DNA of 64,000 nt from JACDER01 sp963842575 (lineage in GTDB: Bacteria > Actinomycetota > Thermoleophilia > Gaiellales > Gaiellaceae): assembly GCA_963842575.1 (NCBI GenBank), contig CAWJGS010000010.1, positions 248,001-312,000 of the forward strand, in the 5' to 3' direction. The translations under genes and the position numbers were made by a program. This document shows positions 17,649-26,505 of the stretch, piece after piece. The number at the start of each line of letters is the position of its first letter. Positions within the stretch are counted from its first letter, which is position 1. The notes under the pieces were generated by a model. It did no database searches. It was given only the letters and a program-made list of their open reading frames with translations, and was not told the origin of the DNA.

Positions 17649-18703
17649 GGGATGCGGTCGAGGTAGGCGGCCCAGGCGCCCACGAAGTCGCCGAGGGCGT
17701 CGCCGCCGAACTTCTCGCGCGCAGCGCGGGCGAGCTCGAACGCGACGGCGGCCTCCGCGACGACCGCGAGCGCCTCCACCGCGGCCACGTCGCTTCGCTC
17801 CACGAGCGCCTCGGCCGGCTCGCCGGTGTCGAGGTCGACCGTCTGCAGCGGGCGCATGAGCGTCGGCAGCGGCTTCATCGCGGCGCGGACGACGATGTCT
17901 TCGCCGTTGGAGACGCCGGCCTCGATCCCGCCGGCGCGGTTTGACGTCCGGCGCAACCCCTCGGCGATCTCGTCGTGCGCCTGCGAGCCGCGCAGCTCGG
18001 CGAGCGCAAAGCCGTCGCCGATCTCGACGCCTTTGACCGCCTGGATGCCCATCAGCGCGGCGGCGAGCCTGGCGTCCAGCCGGTCCTCCTTGGTCGCGTA
18101 CGAGCCGAGCCCGGGCGGGACTCCCCTCGCATGCACCTCGACCACGCCGCCGACCGTGTCGCGCTCGGCGCGCGCCTCGTCGATCCGGCGTTCGAGCTCC
18201 TCCGTCGCCACCCTTCCCTCCACCTGGACCGAGATCGTCGCCAGGAGCGCCTTGCACACGGCGCCCGCGGCCACGGCGACCGCCGTGTGCCGCGCGCTCG
18301 CGCGCTCGAGCGCGTCGCGGGTGTCGGCGAGGCCGTACTTGAGCGTTCCCGCCAGGTCGGCGTGCCCGGGGCGCGGGACGCTCACCGCCTTCGTCCCCTT
18401 CCCCGACGGCTCGCCCTCCGGCGGCCAGGCGCTCATCCCCCACGCCCAGTTCTCGTGGTCGCGGTTCTGGACGACGAGCGCGAGCGGCGTCCCGAGCGTG
18501 CGCCCGTGCCGCAGGCCGGCGAGCACCTCGACGCGGTCCTGCTCGATGCGTTGGCGCGGGCTGCGGCCGTAGCCCTCCTGGCGGCGGCGCAGGTCCGCGT
18601 CGATCGCGTCACGCTCGAGGACGAGCCCCGCCGGCAGGCCCGTCACGATCGCCACGAGCGCCGGGCCGTGCGATTCACCGGCTGTTGTCAGACGAAGCGT
18701 CAC
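17630..18703 (-). CDS. aroC: Chorismate synthase
   Basis: 357 residues, FMNH2-dependent last step to chorismate. Recognised by LTTAGESHGPALVAIVTGLP, PRPGHADLAGTLKYG, ARHTAVAVAAGAVCKALL and SNGEDIVVRAAMKPLPT. The GTG start at 18703 gives the standard N-terminus. It runs into aroKB with a short overlap and follows aroE by about 30 bases, all on the minus strand. Confidence 0.96.
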   Translation of the reverse strand: MTLRLTTAGESHGPALVAIVTGLPAGLVLERDAIDADLRRRQEGYGRSPRQRIEQDRVEVLAGLRHGRTLGTPLALVVQNRDHENWAWGMSAWPPEGEPSGKGTKAVSVPRPGHADLAGTLKYGLADTRDALERASARHTAVAVAAGAVCKALLATISVQVEGRVATEELERRIDEARAERDTVGGVVEVHARGVPPGLGSYATKEDRLDARLAAALMGIQAVKGVEIGDGFALAELRGSQAHDEIAEGLRRTSNRAGGIEAGVSNGEDIVVRAAMKPLPTLMRPLQTVDLDTGEPAEALVERSDVAAVEALAVVAEAAVAFELARAAREKFGGDALGDFVGAWAAYLDRIPWQPTR

Positions 18704-18736
18704 GCGGGAAGCATCGCACTCAGCAGCGCGCGGCGG

Positions 18737-19417
18737 TCACGCCGATTCCACTGCCCGCCGCATCACTTCGATAGGCGCCGGGAGCCCCGTCCAGAGCTCG
18801 AAGGACGCCGCGCCCTGCGCGACCAGCACCTCGAGCCCGGTGATCACGTCCGCTCCGGCCTCCCGGGCCGCGCGCCCGGTGGCCGTCTCCGGATAGGGGA
18901 GATCGACGAGCGTCTGTCCCGGCCCGAGCTCGACCAGCACGTCGTCCCGCTCCGAGGTCGCGTTGACGACGAGATCGGCCTCCGCGACCTCGGGCGGCCA
19001 GCCGCCGCTCCGGCAGTACCGCTCCGCGCGGGGAAGCTCCTGCAGGAACGCGGTCGCCGCGCCCCCGCCGCCGAGCACGACCGGCCGCTCCGGCTTCAGC
19101 CCGCGCAGAACCGACGCGTCCGTCGAGTACGCCTCGAGCTCGCCGTCCCGGACGACCAGAGTGTTCACCGAGGGCTCGTCGGCGCCGACGATCCGCGCGA
19201 CCTCCAGCTTGTACGGCGCGGTCACGTTCGCGCCCGCGAGGCCCAGAGCCACCAGCCCGCGGACCGCGTCCTCCAGCTCGTTCCGTTCGACCGGGAGCGG
19301 CACGTACGCCCAGTCGAGGCCACGGGCGGCGAAGGCTGCGTTCTGCATGCGCGGGGACAACGACCTGGCGACCGGGTTCCCGATCAGACCGACGAGCCTC
19401 GTCTCTCCGGCGATCAA
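18737..19417 (-). CDS. aroE: Shikimate dehydrogenase (compact)
   Basis: 226 residues against ~270 usually. Substrate domain: LIGNPVARSLSPRMQNAAF, then NVTAPYK with the catalytic lysine (K70) and YSTDA with the catalytic aspartate (D100). The NADP domain is shortened: VLGGGGAATAF stands for the GAGGA loop, but the NRT phosphate-binding motif is not visible. VVNATSE and TGLEVLVAQGAASFELW keep the C-terminal signature. TTG at 19417 forms a TTGA overlap with mltG. Active-site residues argue for real activity; coenzyme preference is uncertain. Confidence 0.85.
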   Translation of the reverse strand: MIAGETRLVGLIGNPVARSLSPRMQNAAFAARGLDWAYVPLPVERNELEDAVRGLVALGLAGANVTAPYKLEVARIVGADEPSVNTLVVRDGELEAYSTDASVLRGLKPERPVVLGGGGAATAFLQELPRAERYCRSGGWPPEVAEADLVVNATSERDDVLVELGPGQTLVDLPYPETATGRAAREAGADVITGLEVLVAQGAASFELWTGLPAPIEVMRRAVESA

Positions 19418-20316
19418 GCGCCCTTGACCGGATGCGCGGCGATGTACGCGTTGAACGTGTCGAGGTTGGACGTGAAGAAGTGGTGGATCTTGTCCGGCTT
19501 GCGCACGAAATACAGGTAGTCGACCTTGGCCGGATGGGCGGCGGCCTGCATCGAGGCCAGCCCGGGGTTCGCGATCGGCGTCGGGGGCAGCCCGTAGTTC
19601 AACGTCGTGTTGTACGGGTTCTTCGTGTTCAGTTGCGCCTGCGTGATCGTCTTTCCGGGCGGGATCCCCAACCCGTAGCGGAGCGTTGCGTCGATCTGGA
19701 GCCGCATGCGGTTGTGCAGCCGGTTGTAGATGACGGCCGCCACGAGGGGCCGCTCCTGCGGGGCGATCACCTCCTTCTCGATCATCGAGGCGATGATCAG
19801 GACGTCGTACGGCGTCAGGTTGCGCGCCTTGGCGTAGGCGAGCCGGACCTGCCCGAATCTGCGCCGAAAGGCCGAGAGCTGGTCCTTGACGAGCTGCTTC
19901 GAGGTCGTCACCGCGGTGAAGTCGTACAGGGCCGGGAAGAGGAAGCCCTCCGCCGCGCCGTTCTCGACGTTGGGGAGGAATTCCTTCGACACGCGAATCC
20001 GCCTCGTCGCCCGGAGGTACGAAGATGCGGACAGCACCGGGTCGACGTGCCGCTTCGTCCGGGCGATCTTGTCCACCGCGGTGATCCGCCGGGCCATCTG
20101 CGCACGGGTGAATCCCTCCGGGAAGACGATCCGGAGCGGCTGGTTGTCGACGGTCGTCGTCGCCTTCTTCTCGTTGCCGCCGATCGCCCCGGTTGCCAGC
20201 CAGACGCCGATGCCGACGGCGCCGACGAGCAGGGCGAGCGCGCCCAGCCGGCGCGCGAGGAGCTGCCCCCGCGTCGGCCGTGGCCGGCGCTCCCTTACCG
20301 GCGGCCGCGCGACCAT
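19414..20316 (-). CDS. mltG: Endolytic murein transglycosylase MltG
   Basis: About 300 residues. One N-terminal membrane segment (LGALALLVGAVGIGVWLATG) then a periplasmic YceG domain with the catalytic glutamate in ASMIEKEVIAP and the conserved VIYNRL, MRLQIDATLRYG and YNTTLNYGLPPTPIANPGL blocks. Cuts nascent glycan strands in peptidoglycan. The ATG at 20316 overlaps the end of ruvX by 22 bases. The ruvX-mltG-aroE order is typical of Actinobacteria and Firmicutes. Confidence 0.93.
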   Translation of the reverse strand: MVARPPVRERRPRPTRGQLLARRLGALALLVGAVGIGVWLATGAIGGNEKKATTTVDNQPLRIVFPEGFTRAQMARRITAVDKIARTKRHVDPVLSASSYLRATRRIRVSKEFLPNVENGAAEGFLFPALYDFTAVTTSKQLVKDQLSAFRRRFGQVRLAYAKARNLTPYDVLIIASMIEKEVIAPQERPLVAAVIYNRLHNRMRLQIDATLRYGLGIPPGKTITQAQLNTKNPYNTTLNYGLPPTPIANPGLASMQAAAHPAKVDYLYFVRKPDKIHHFFTSNLDTFNAYIAAHPVKGA

Positions 20317-20677
20317 TCGAGGTAGCCGTCGAGGAGATGGGCGGCGGCACGAGCGTCGGACCCGGTCCGGGACCTGCGAGCGTCGAGGTGAAGCGCTCGT
20401 CGAAGCGCTCGACCGGGACGTCGACGGCGGTTTCGAGCGCTTGCACGAACCGGTCGGTCTCCTCGGCCTGCGCGCCATGCTCGCCGCGCAGCGTCAGGGG
20501 GAGGCCGACCACGATCCGCTCCGCATCCTGCTCATGCACGATCGCGGCCAGTCGCGCGAGCCCCGCGTCGGTCGATGCCTGCTCCACCACCTCGAGCGGT
20601 CGAGCGATCGTCCCGGTCGGGTCCGATACGGCGACGCCCGTCCTGGCCGAGCCGTAGTCGAGCGCGAGCACCTTCAT
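20295..20677 (-). CDS. ruvX: Holliday junction resolvase-like protein RuvX/YqgF (frame break near 20365)
   Basis: About 127 residues. RNase H-fold, implicated in pre-16S rRNA 5' processing. N-terminal part: KVLALDYGSARTGVAVSDP with the catalytic Asp, then ERIVVGLPLTLRGE and FDERFTSTLA. Shortly after that the frame changes; the true tail is DARAAAHLLDGYLEW followed by RR and TAA at 20295. Total 383 bp is not a multiple of three. The ATG at 20677 overlaps alaS by four bases. Alanine and proline-rich DNA at 20350-20375 is a likely site for an indel error. Confidence 0.85.
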
Positions 20678-23193
20678 TTCAGCGCTGCCGCGATCGCCTG
20701 CTTGCCGGCCTCGAGCGCCTCGCGCAGACCTTCCGGATTCCGGCCTCCTGCCTCCGCCAGCGTCGGCTTCCCTCCGCCGCCCCCGCCGATATGGCTGCCG
20801 AGGTCGCGGACGAGCTGAGAGGCGTCGAGCCCGCGCCCGACGAGCTCCTCGCCGAGGTTCACGACCAGATACGCGCGTCCGTCGTCGACGGAGCCGACGA
20901 TCACGCCCTGCGCCTTCTCCTGCTTGCGCAGCCGGTCGGAGAGGGCGCGCAGCTCGCCGCCCTTCAGCGCCTTCGCCTCGACCAGGAGCACATCCTTCTC
21001 GCGGTCGAGGATGGAGAAGTCCGCGGCGGCATCCGCCTGCGGCTTGCGCGCCTCCTTCCGCACGCGTTCGAGCTCTCCGCGCAGCTCGTCCAGCTCGCGC
21101 GAGCGCGCCTCGAGCAGCGCAAAGGCCTCGCCCGAGGTGACCGCCTCGATCCGCCGCGTCCCCGCCCCGACCGACGACTCGGAGAGGATCGCGAACGGCC
21201 CGATCTCGGCCGTCCAGCGCACGTGCGTCCCGCCGCACAGCTCGGTGGAGAAGCCGGGAATCTCGATTACGCGCACCTCGTCGCCGTACTTCTCACCGAA
21301 GAGCATCATCGCCCCGAGCTTGCGCGCCTCCGCGATCGGCGTGACGAACGCGTGCACCGGGAGGTTCTCGAAGACCGTTTCGTTGACGATCTTCTCCACC
21401 GCCTCGCGCTCGTCCGCGGTCAGCGACTGCGGGTGGGTGAAGTCGAAGCGCAGCTTGTCCGGGCGGACGGCCGAGCCTGCCTGGCGGACGTGGTCGCCGA
21501 GAACTTCCCGCAATGCCTTGTGCAGAAGATGCGTCGCCGTGTGGTTCGCCATCGTGGGGAAGCGATGCTTCCAGGGAACGACGGCCTTCACGCGCTGGCC
21601 GGCGGCGAAGCCCTCACCGCGGAAGGTCAGCACCTGGTCGTCCCCGACGAGCCGCGTCGCGCGGACGAGCTCGGCGCGCGCGCCCGTCTCCTCGTTCTCG
21701 ATCCAGCCGGGATCGCTCACCTGGCCGCCGCCCTCGGGATAGAACGGCGACTCCTCCAGGCGGGCCTGGAACTCGCCGTCGCCGACGTCCGCGTAGTCGA
21801 TGATCGCGGTCAGGACCTCGGTCTTCTCGTAGCCCACGAAGCGGGAAGGGCGCGTGCCGGTCAGGCGCACGCCACCGTCAGCGCCGAGCCCGGCGCGCGA
21901 GATCTCGCGGTGCTCCTCCATCAGCTCGCGGGCACGGTCCTCGTCCACGGGGATTCCTCGCTCGCGCCCGAGCTCGGTCGTCAGCTCGAGCGGGAAGCCG
22001 TAGGTCGCCTGGAGCGTGAAGGCGTCGTCGCCGCTGATCGAGCCGCCCTCGGCCGCCTGCTCGAACAGCTTCATCCCGCGCTCGAGCGTCTCGGAGAACC
22101 GCTCCTCCTCGGCCGTGAGGACGCGGTGGATCTCCTCGCGATGCTGCTGGACCTCGGGATACATCCCGCCCATCTGCTCGATCACGGTGTCGGAGAGGCC
22201 CGCGAGGAACGGCGACCGCATGCCGATCCGCAGCCCGTGCTGGACGGCCCGGCGAATGATCCTGCGCAGGACGTAGCCGCGTCCCTCGTTCGAGGGTGCG
22301 ACGCCCTCGGCGACGATGAAGGCCATCGCGCGCCCGTGGTCTGCGAGCACGCGGTGCGCCTTCGTCGCGTCGGGTGAGTCGCCGTACGCAACGCCCGACT
22401 CCGCCTCGACCCAGGACATGATCTTCTGAAAGCCGTCCGTGTCGTACACGGAAGCCACCTGCTGGGCGATGCGCGCGGCCCGCTCGAGCCCCAGCCCGGT
22501 GTCGATGTTCTGTTCCGGAAGCGGCGTCAGCGTGCCGTCGGCGTGCAGCTCGTAGGACATGAACACGAGGTTCCAGAACTCGAGGAAGCGGTCGCACTCG
22601 CAGCCGGGAGCGCAGTCCGGACGACCGCATCCCGCTTCCTCGCCCCAGTCGTAGAAGAGCTCGGAGTCAGGGCCGCACGGCCCGGGACCGCCAACCGACC
22701 AGAAGTTCTCGGAGGACGGCAGTGGAGTGATCCGCTCCGCGGGAAGCCCGATCTTCTCCCAGAGCGCGACCGCCTCCTCGTCCGGCCCGAGACCGAGCTC
22801 CGGGTCACCCGCGTGCACGGTCGCCCAGATCCGGCTCCAGTCGAACTTCAGCCGCTCCTGGACGAACTCGGTCGCGTAGGCGATCGCCTCTTCCTTGAAG
22901 TAGCGGCCGAACGACCAGCTGCCCATCATCTCGAAGAAGGTCAGGGTCCGCGCATTCAGGCCGACTTCGTCGATGTCTCCTGTCCGGAAGACCTTCTGGG
23001 TGTTCACGACGAGTGGGGCCGGCGGCTCCTCGCGCTTCAGGAAGTAGGGCATGAGCGGCTGCATGCCGGCTGAGATGAACAGCGTGGTGTGGTCGTCGGC
23101 GCGCGGAATCAGCGAGGCGGACGGCTGGCGCACGTGGCCCTTCTCCTCGAAGAAGGCGAGGAAACCTTCGCGTAGCTCTGCGGTCGTTCGCAT
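20674..23193 (-). CDS. alaS: Alanyl-tRNA synthetase
   Basis: 839 residues. Aminoacylation domain: LREGFLAFFEEKGH, SAGMQPLMPYF, QKVFRTGDIDEVG; tRNA-binding domain; editing domain with zinc ligands HTATHLLHKALRE and LCGGTHV; C-terminal oligomerisation/DHHA1 domain ending SHIGGGGGGKPTLAEAGG. Slightly shorter than the usual ~870. Start ATG at 23193 is the family N-terminus (RTTAELREGF). First gene of the long minus-strand series toward aroQ. Confidence 0.97.
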   Translation of the reverse strand: MRTTAELREGFLAFFEEKGHVRQPSASLIPRADDHTTLFISAGMQPLMPYFLKREEPPAPLVVNTQKVFRTGDIDEVGLNARTLTFFEMMGSWSFGRYFKEEAIAYATEFVQERLKFDWSRIWATVHAGDPELGLGPDEEAVALWEKIGLPAERITPLPSSENFWSVGGPGPCGPDSELFYDWGEEAGCGRPDCAPGCECDRFLEFWNLVFMSYELHADGTLTPLPEQNIDTGLGLERAARIAQQVASVYDTDGFQKIMSWVEAESGVAYGDSPDATKAHRVLADHGRAMAFIVAEGVAPSNEGRGYVLRRIIRRAVQHGLRIGMRSPFLAGLSDTVIEQMGGMYPEVQQHREEIHRVLTAEEERFSETLERGMKLFEQAAEGGSISGDDAFTLQATYGFPLELTTELGRERGIPVDEDRARELMEEHREISRAGLGADGGVRLTGTRPSRFVGYEKTEVLTAIIDYADVGDGEFQARLEESPFYPEGGGQVSDPGWIENEETGARAELVRATRLVGDDQVLTFRGEGFAAGQRVKAVVPWKHRFPTMANHTATHLLHKALREVLGDHVRQAGSAVRPDKLRFDFTHPQSLTADEREAVEKIVNETVFENLPVHAFVTPIAEARKLGAMMLFGEKYGDEVRVIEIPGFSTELCGGTHVRWTAEIGPFAILSESSVGAGTRRIEAVTSGEAFALLEARSRELDELRGELERVRKEARKPQADAAADFSILDREKDVLLVEAKALKGGELRALSDRLRKQEKAQGVIVGSVDDGRAYLVVNLGEELVGRGLDASQLVRDLGSHIGGGGGGKPTLAEAGGRNPEGLREALEAGKQAIAAALK

Positions 23194-23213
23194 GGAAGGA
23201 AGTCTACGGAGGG

Positions 23214-24078
23214 CTAAACGCGGTGCTCTTCGAGCCAGAGCGCGATGAGATCTCCGGCCGCAGGCCCGACGTCGGACAGGATCCCATGGCCGGCGCCGTC
23301 CATCCAGCGGACGTCGGCATGCGGCACCGCCGCGAGGAAGCGTGGGAGATGCTGGCGGTTCTGCTCGGCGTGCGGCTCCTCCGTGGCCAGGAGGAGAAGC
23401 GTCGGTATCCGCCGCTCCCAGACTGCCGGCCACGCCTCGCTGACCGGCTCGAGCAATCCCCACATCGCCGCTCCGCGCGCCTCGGGGCTCGATCCGACGA
23501 GGCCGGTCCCCTCTGGGCGGGTCCCCGCCAGGTAGGCGTCGAGCAGCTCGGGCGTCAGCCGCTTCTCACCGTCGCGGAGCTCGGACTCGAACGCGGCGCG
23601 GCTCCCCCAGGTCATCGTGCGGGCGCGCGCGTGCTCGATCCAGCCCTCGACCGAGAGCTCGGCGTCGACATCGGGCAGCTCGCGGTAGTCGATGTGCCCG
23701 GAGTCGACGAGGACGAGCGCCAGCACCCGGTCCGGCGCACGGCCCGCAAGCCGAACTGCGACCGCGCCGCCCCACGAGTGGCCCATCGCGACAAAGCGGT
23801 CGAAGTCGAGCGCGCCGGCAACGTCCAACGCGAGCTCCACGAGCGACGTGAGGCTGTACCGCTCTGGTGGCAGGGCCGGCGAGGCACCGAATCCCGGCCC
23901 GTCGACCGAGGCGACGTGGTAGCCGGCTGCGGCGAGCCGCGGCGCGACCTCGGCGAGCATGGCTCCCGAGGCGACGGGGCCGAGGGCGTGCCAGAACAGC
24001 AGAGACGTCCCGCCGGGCTCTCCCCACTCCCGGACGGCAATCCGCGCTTCGCCGGCGTCGAGGAGTCTCGCCTCGCAC
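23214..24078 (-). CDS. Alpha/beta hydrolase (start region frame-broken)
   Basis: About 287 residues. Nucleophile elbow GHSWGG (Ser), acid region around LVLVDSGH, and C-terminal catalytic His in MDGAGHGI. N-terminal FWHALGPVASGAM is the oxyanion region. Substrate unknown. The frame has no usable start: in frame it opens directly after the sigma-factor TAG with a TGC codon. A GTG overlapping that stop (TAGTG at 24080-24076) would fit if one C is surplus in the next bases, giving VEARLLDAGEARIAV. Lies between a stress-type sigma gene and alaS. Confidence 0.7.
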
Positions 24079-24842
24079 TACGGCGTGGTCGAGCTCTCCT
24101 CGACCTGAATCTCCTCGCGGATCTTCTCGAGCGCGCGGCGAATCAGCCGCGAGACGTGCATCTGCGAGATCCCGACCTGCTGCGCGATCTGGGACTGCGT
24201 GAGCCCGTCGAAGAAGCGGAGGTGGAGGATCATGCGCTCGCGGTCGTTGAGCACCCGCAGGCCGGGCTCGAGCACGGCCCACTCTTCGGAGATCTGGTAG
24301 CCAGGCTCCTCGGTGCCGATCATCTCCAGGGGGTCGAGCTCGTCCTCGTCGTCGCCGCCGCCGAGGCCCGTGGAGAGTGACACCGAGCTGTACGCGCGGC
24401 CGCTCTCGAGCGCTTCGAGGACGAGCTCCTCCTCCGCGCCCGAGGCCTTGGCCAGTTCGGGGATCGTCGGCGAGCGGCTCAGCTGCACGGTCAGCTCCTC
24501 GACCAGGCGCGAGAGCTTCACGTTCAGCTCCTGCAGCCCGCGCGGGACGCGCACGGACCAGCCCTTGTCGCGGAAGTGCCGCTTGATCTCGCCGATGATG
24601 TTCGGCGTCGCGTAGGTGGTCAGCTCGACCCCGCGGTCGATGTCGAAGCGGTCGATCGCCTTGATCAGGCCGATGCTGCCGATCTGGACGAGATCCTCGA
24701 GCTGCTCGCCGCGGTAGGCGTAGCGGCGGGCGAGCGAGCGCACCAGCGAGAGGTACCGCTCGATCAATTGCTCGCGCGCGGACAGGTCGCCGTCGACGTG
24801 GTACCGGCGGAGCAGCTCTTTGTCGCTGAGCTCGGGGCTCAT
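24078..24842 (-). CDS. RNA polymerase sigma factor, SigB/SigF family
   Basis: 254 residues. Region 2: LVRSLARRYAYRGEQLEDLVQIG and TYATPNIIGEIKRHFRDKGW (-10 recognition and melting); region 3: LQELNVKLSRLVEELTVQL; region 4: LNDRERMILHLRFFDGLTQS followed by IAQQVGISQMHVSRLIRRAL (helix-turn-helix). Group 3 sigma factor of the general-stress/sporulation type. ATG at 24842 overlaps its upstream gene, an RsbW-like protein, by four bases: the usual anti-sigma/sigma pairing, so its activity is probably set by partner switching. Confidence 0.92.
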   Translation of the reverse strand: MSPELSDKELLRRYHVDGDLSAREQLIERYLSLVRSLARRYAYRGEQLEDLVQIGSIGLIKAIDRFDIDRGVELTTYATPNIIGEIKRHFRDKGWSVRVPRGLQELNVKLSRLVEELTVQLSRSPTIPELAKASGAEEELVLEALESGRAYSSVSLSTGLGGGDDEDELDPLEMIGTEEPGYQISEEWAVLEPGLRVLNDRERMILHLRFFDGLTQSQIAQQVGISQMHVSRLIRRALEKIREEIQVEESSTTP

Positions 24843-25225
24843 GCGCCGGAGCCGTTCACCTGCTTGGTCAGCGTGACCCAGGACGCGCCGTCACGTTCGC
24901 CGAGACGGACTTCGTCGGAGACGGTGTCCAGGATCCGCCGCAGGCCGACGCCGGTACTGCCGCCCTCCTCCAGCGCCTGCGAGAAGGCCGCCGGGAAAGG
25001 GCCGATCTCGGTCTCGATCGCGCCGTCCAGGACGCGGATGCGCAGGGTGACGTCCTCCTGCCCATCCTGCTGTGCGAGCAGGCTGTCGAGCCCGAGCTGG
25101 AGGTCCTCGAGATGCTCGAGCGTCAGGTTCAGGCGACTGCCCAGGCCCCCGAGCACGAGGTGGGCGACGCCGTAGAACTGGCGCTCGCGCGGAATGGTCA
25201 GGACGATCTCGTCCACGGCAGGCAT
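24839..25225 (-). CDS. RsbW-like anti-sigma factor homologue with weak ATPase motifs
   Basis: 128 residues with the GHKL-fold pattern of RsbW/SpoIIAB (beta start ADEIVLTIPRERQFYG-like, helices, then GSTGVGLRRILDTVSDEV as the G-loop region). The N-box asparagine that binds Mg-ATP in kinases of this family is not seen: the helix reads DLQLGLDSLLAQQ (41-53), and the G1 DxGxG motif is also not obvious. Gene order (immediately before and overlapping the sigma gene) strongly implies it binds this sigma factor, but perhaps without kinase activity. Confidence 0.72.
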   Translation of the reverse strand: MPAVDEIVLTIPRERQFYGVAHLVLGGLGSRLNLTLEHLEDLQLGLDSLLAQQDGQEDVTLRIRVLDGAIETEIGPFPAAFSQALEEGGSTGVGLRRILDTVSDEVRLGERDGASWVTLTKQVNGSGA

Positions 25226-25239
25226 CGTAGTTGCGGGCC

Positions 25240-26487
25240 TTACCTCTCGATGATTCCCGCGCCGACGACCGCGTCGTCCTCGTACAGAACGGCGGCCTGG
25301 CCGGGCGCGACGCCGTATGCCGGCTCGTCGAGGTCGAGCCGGAAGCCGCCCGCGTGCGTCTCCACGCCGGACGGGACAGCGGGCGACCGGTAGCGGAGCT
25401 TCGCATCGGCCCGGGCCACGGGGCAGAAGATCCGGCCGCGGGCGCGGATGTCGCGGCGGGCGAGCGCATCGCGGCCGCCGACCACGACGCGGTTCTGCGC
25501 GGGCTCGGTGCGGAGCACGTGCAAGGGCTTGCCGGCGGCGACGCCGATCCCCCGGCGCTGGCCCGGAGTGAACGCCCAGTGCCCAGCGTGCGTGCCGAGC
25601 GGGCGGCCCTCCTCGTCCACGATCTCGCCCTCCTGTGTGGGCAAGCCCGCGCGGGCGAGGAAGTCCCGGTAGTCGCCTCCCGCCAGGAAGCATGCCTCCT
25701 GGCTCTCGGCTCGACCCGCGGCCTCGAGCCCCGCGTGCGCTGCCTCCTCGCGCGTCTCCTCCTTGGTCTGTCCGCCGAGCGGAAACCACACCCGTTCGAG
25801 CTCGGCGGGGTCGAGCCCGGCGAGCATGTACGACTGGTCCTTGCGCTCGTCCAGCGCGCGGGCGAGCAGGCGGCGGCCCCGATGTTCGGCGATGCGCGCG
25901 TAGTGGCCCGTCGCGAGGCGCGCGGCCCCGGCGCGGGCGGTGAAGGCGAGCAGTTCGGCGAAGCGGAAGCTGCCGTTGCAGCGGATGCACGGGTTCGGCG
26001 TCTCGCCGCTGGCGTAGCCGGAGACGAAGGCGTCCACGACGGACGAGCGGAACTCGCTCCTGAGATCGAGCGTGACATGCGGCAGGCCGAGCCGGTGGCA
26101 CGTCTCGCGCGCGGCCAGGACGGCCTCGGGAGAGCAGCAGGCACGCTCGGTGTCGGGGCCGGCCGGGTCGAGCCAGAGCCGCAGCGTGACGCCAACCGCG
26201 TCCTTCCCCGCCCGCAGGAGCGTGACGGCGCTGTCCACGCCGCCGCTCATCGCCACGGCCACGCGCTCCGGCGAGTGCGGCGCGGTGAAGACGGGCCCGA
26301 GCGCGTTCGCGAGCGCGTCCACGGGGAGGGTCTCACCGCCGACCGCGGCCGCCTCGAGCAGCGTCAGCCCCTGGAGCGGCGCGTCCAACCCGTCCGCGTC
26401 GGCCTCGACGATCCGGTCGCCGTCCAGACGCAGGCGAACACAGGCCCAGTCGCCGTTTCGCGACGAGTCTCCGAAGACCTCGACCAT
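25240..26487 (-). CDS. mnmA: tRNA 2-thiouridylase MnmA with NifU/IscU-like N-terminal extension
   Basis: 415 residues. Residues ~74-415 are MnmA, which thiolates U34 of tRNA-Lys/Glu/Gln: PP-loop AMSGGVDSAV, catalytic cysteines in NPCIRCN and QEACFL, and ATGHYARI. Residues 1-65 are extra: WACVRLRLDGDRIVEADADG then LTLLEAAAVGGETLPVDALA follow the sequence rhythm of the NifU/IscU scaffold (substrate-exposed strand, glycine turn, long helix), though the scaffold cysteines are absent. A tethered sulfur-relay or docking domain is an inference. The ATG at 26487 is the first good start; it follows no minus-strand gene closely. Confidence 0.88.
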   Translation of the reverse strand: MVEVFGDSSRNGDWACVRLRLDGDRIVEADADGLDAPLQGLTLLEAAAVGGETLPVDALANALGPVFTAPHSPERVAVAMSGGVDSAVTLLRAGKDAVGVTLRLWLDPAGPDTERACCSPEAVLAARETCHRLGLPHVTLDLRSEFRSSVVDAFVSGYASGETPNPCIRCNGSFRFAELLAFTARAGAARLATGHYARIAEHRGRRLLARALDERKDQSYMLAGLDPAELERVWFPLGGQTKEETREEAAHAGLEAAGRAESQEACFLAGGDYRDFLARAGLPTQEGEIVDEEGRPLGTHAGHWAFTPGQRRGIGVAAGKPLHVLRTEPAQNRVVVGGRDALARRDIRARGRIFCPVARADAKLRYRSPAVPSGVETHAGGFRLDLDEPAYGVAPGQAAVLYEDDAVVGAGIIER

Positions 26488-26505
26488 GCGGCGAGAATAG
26501 CCAGC

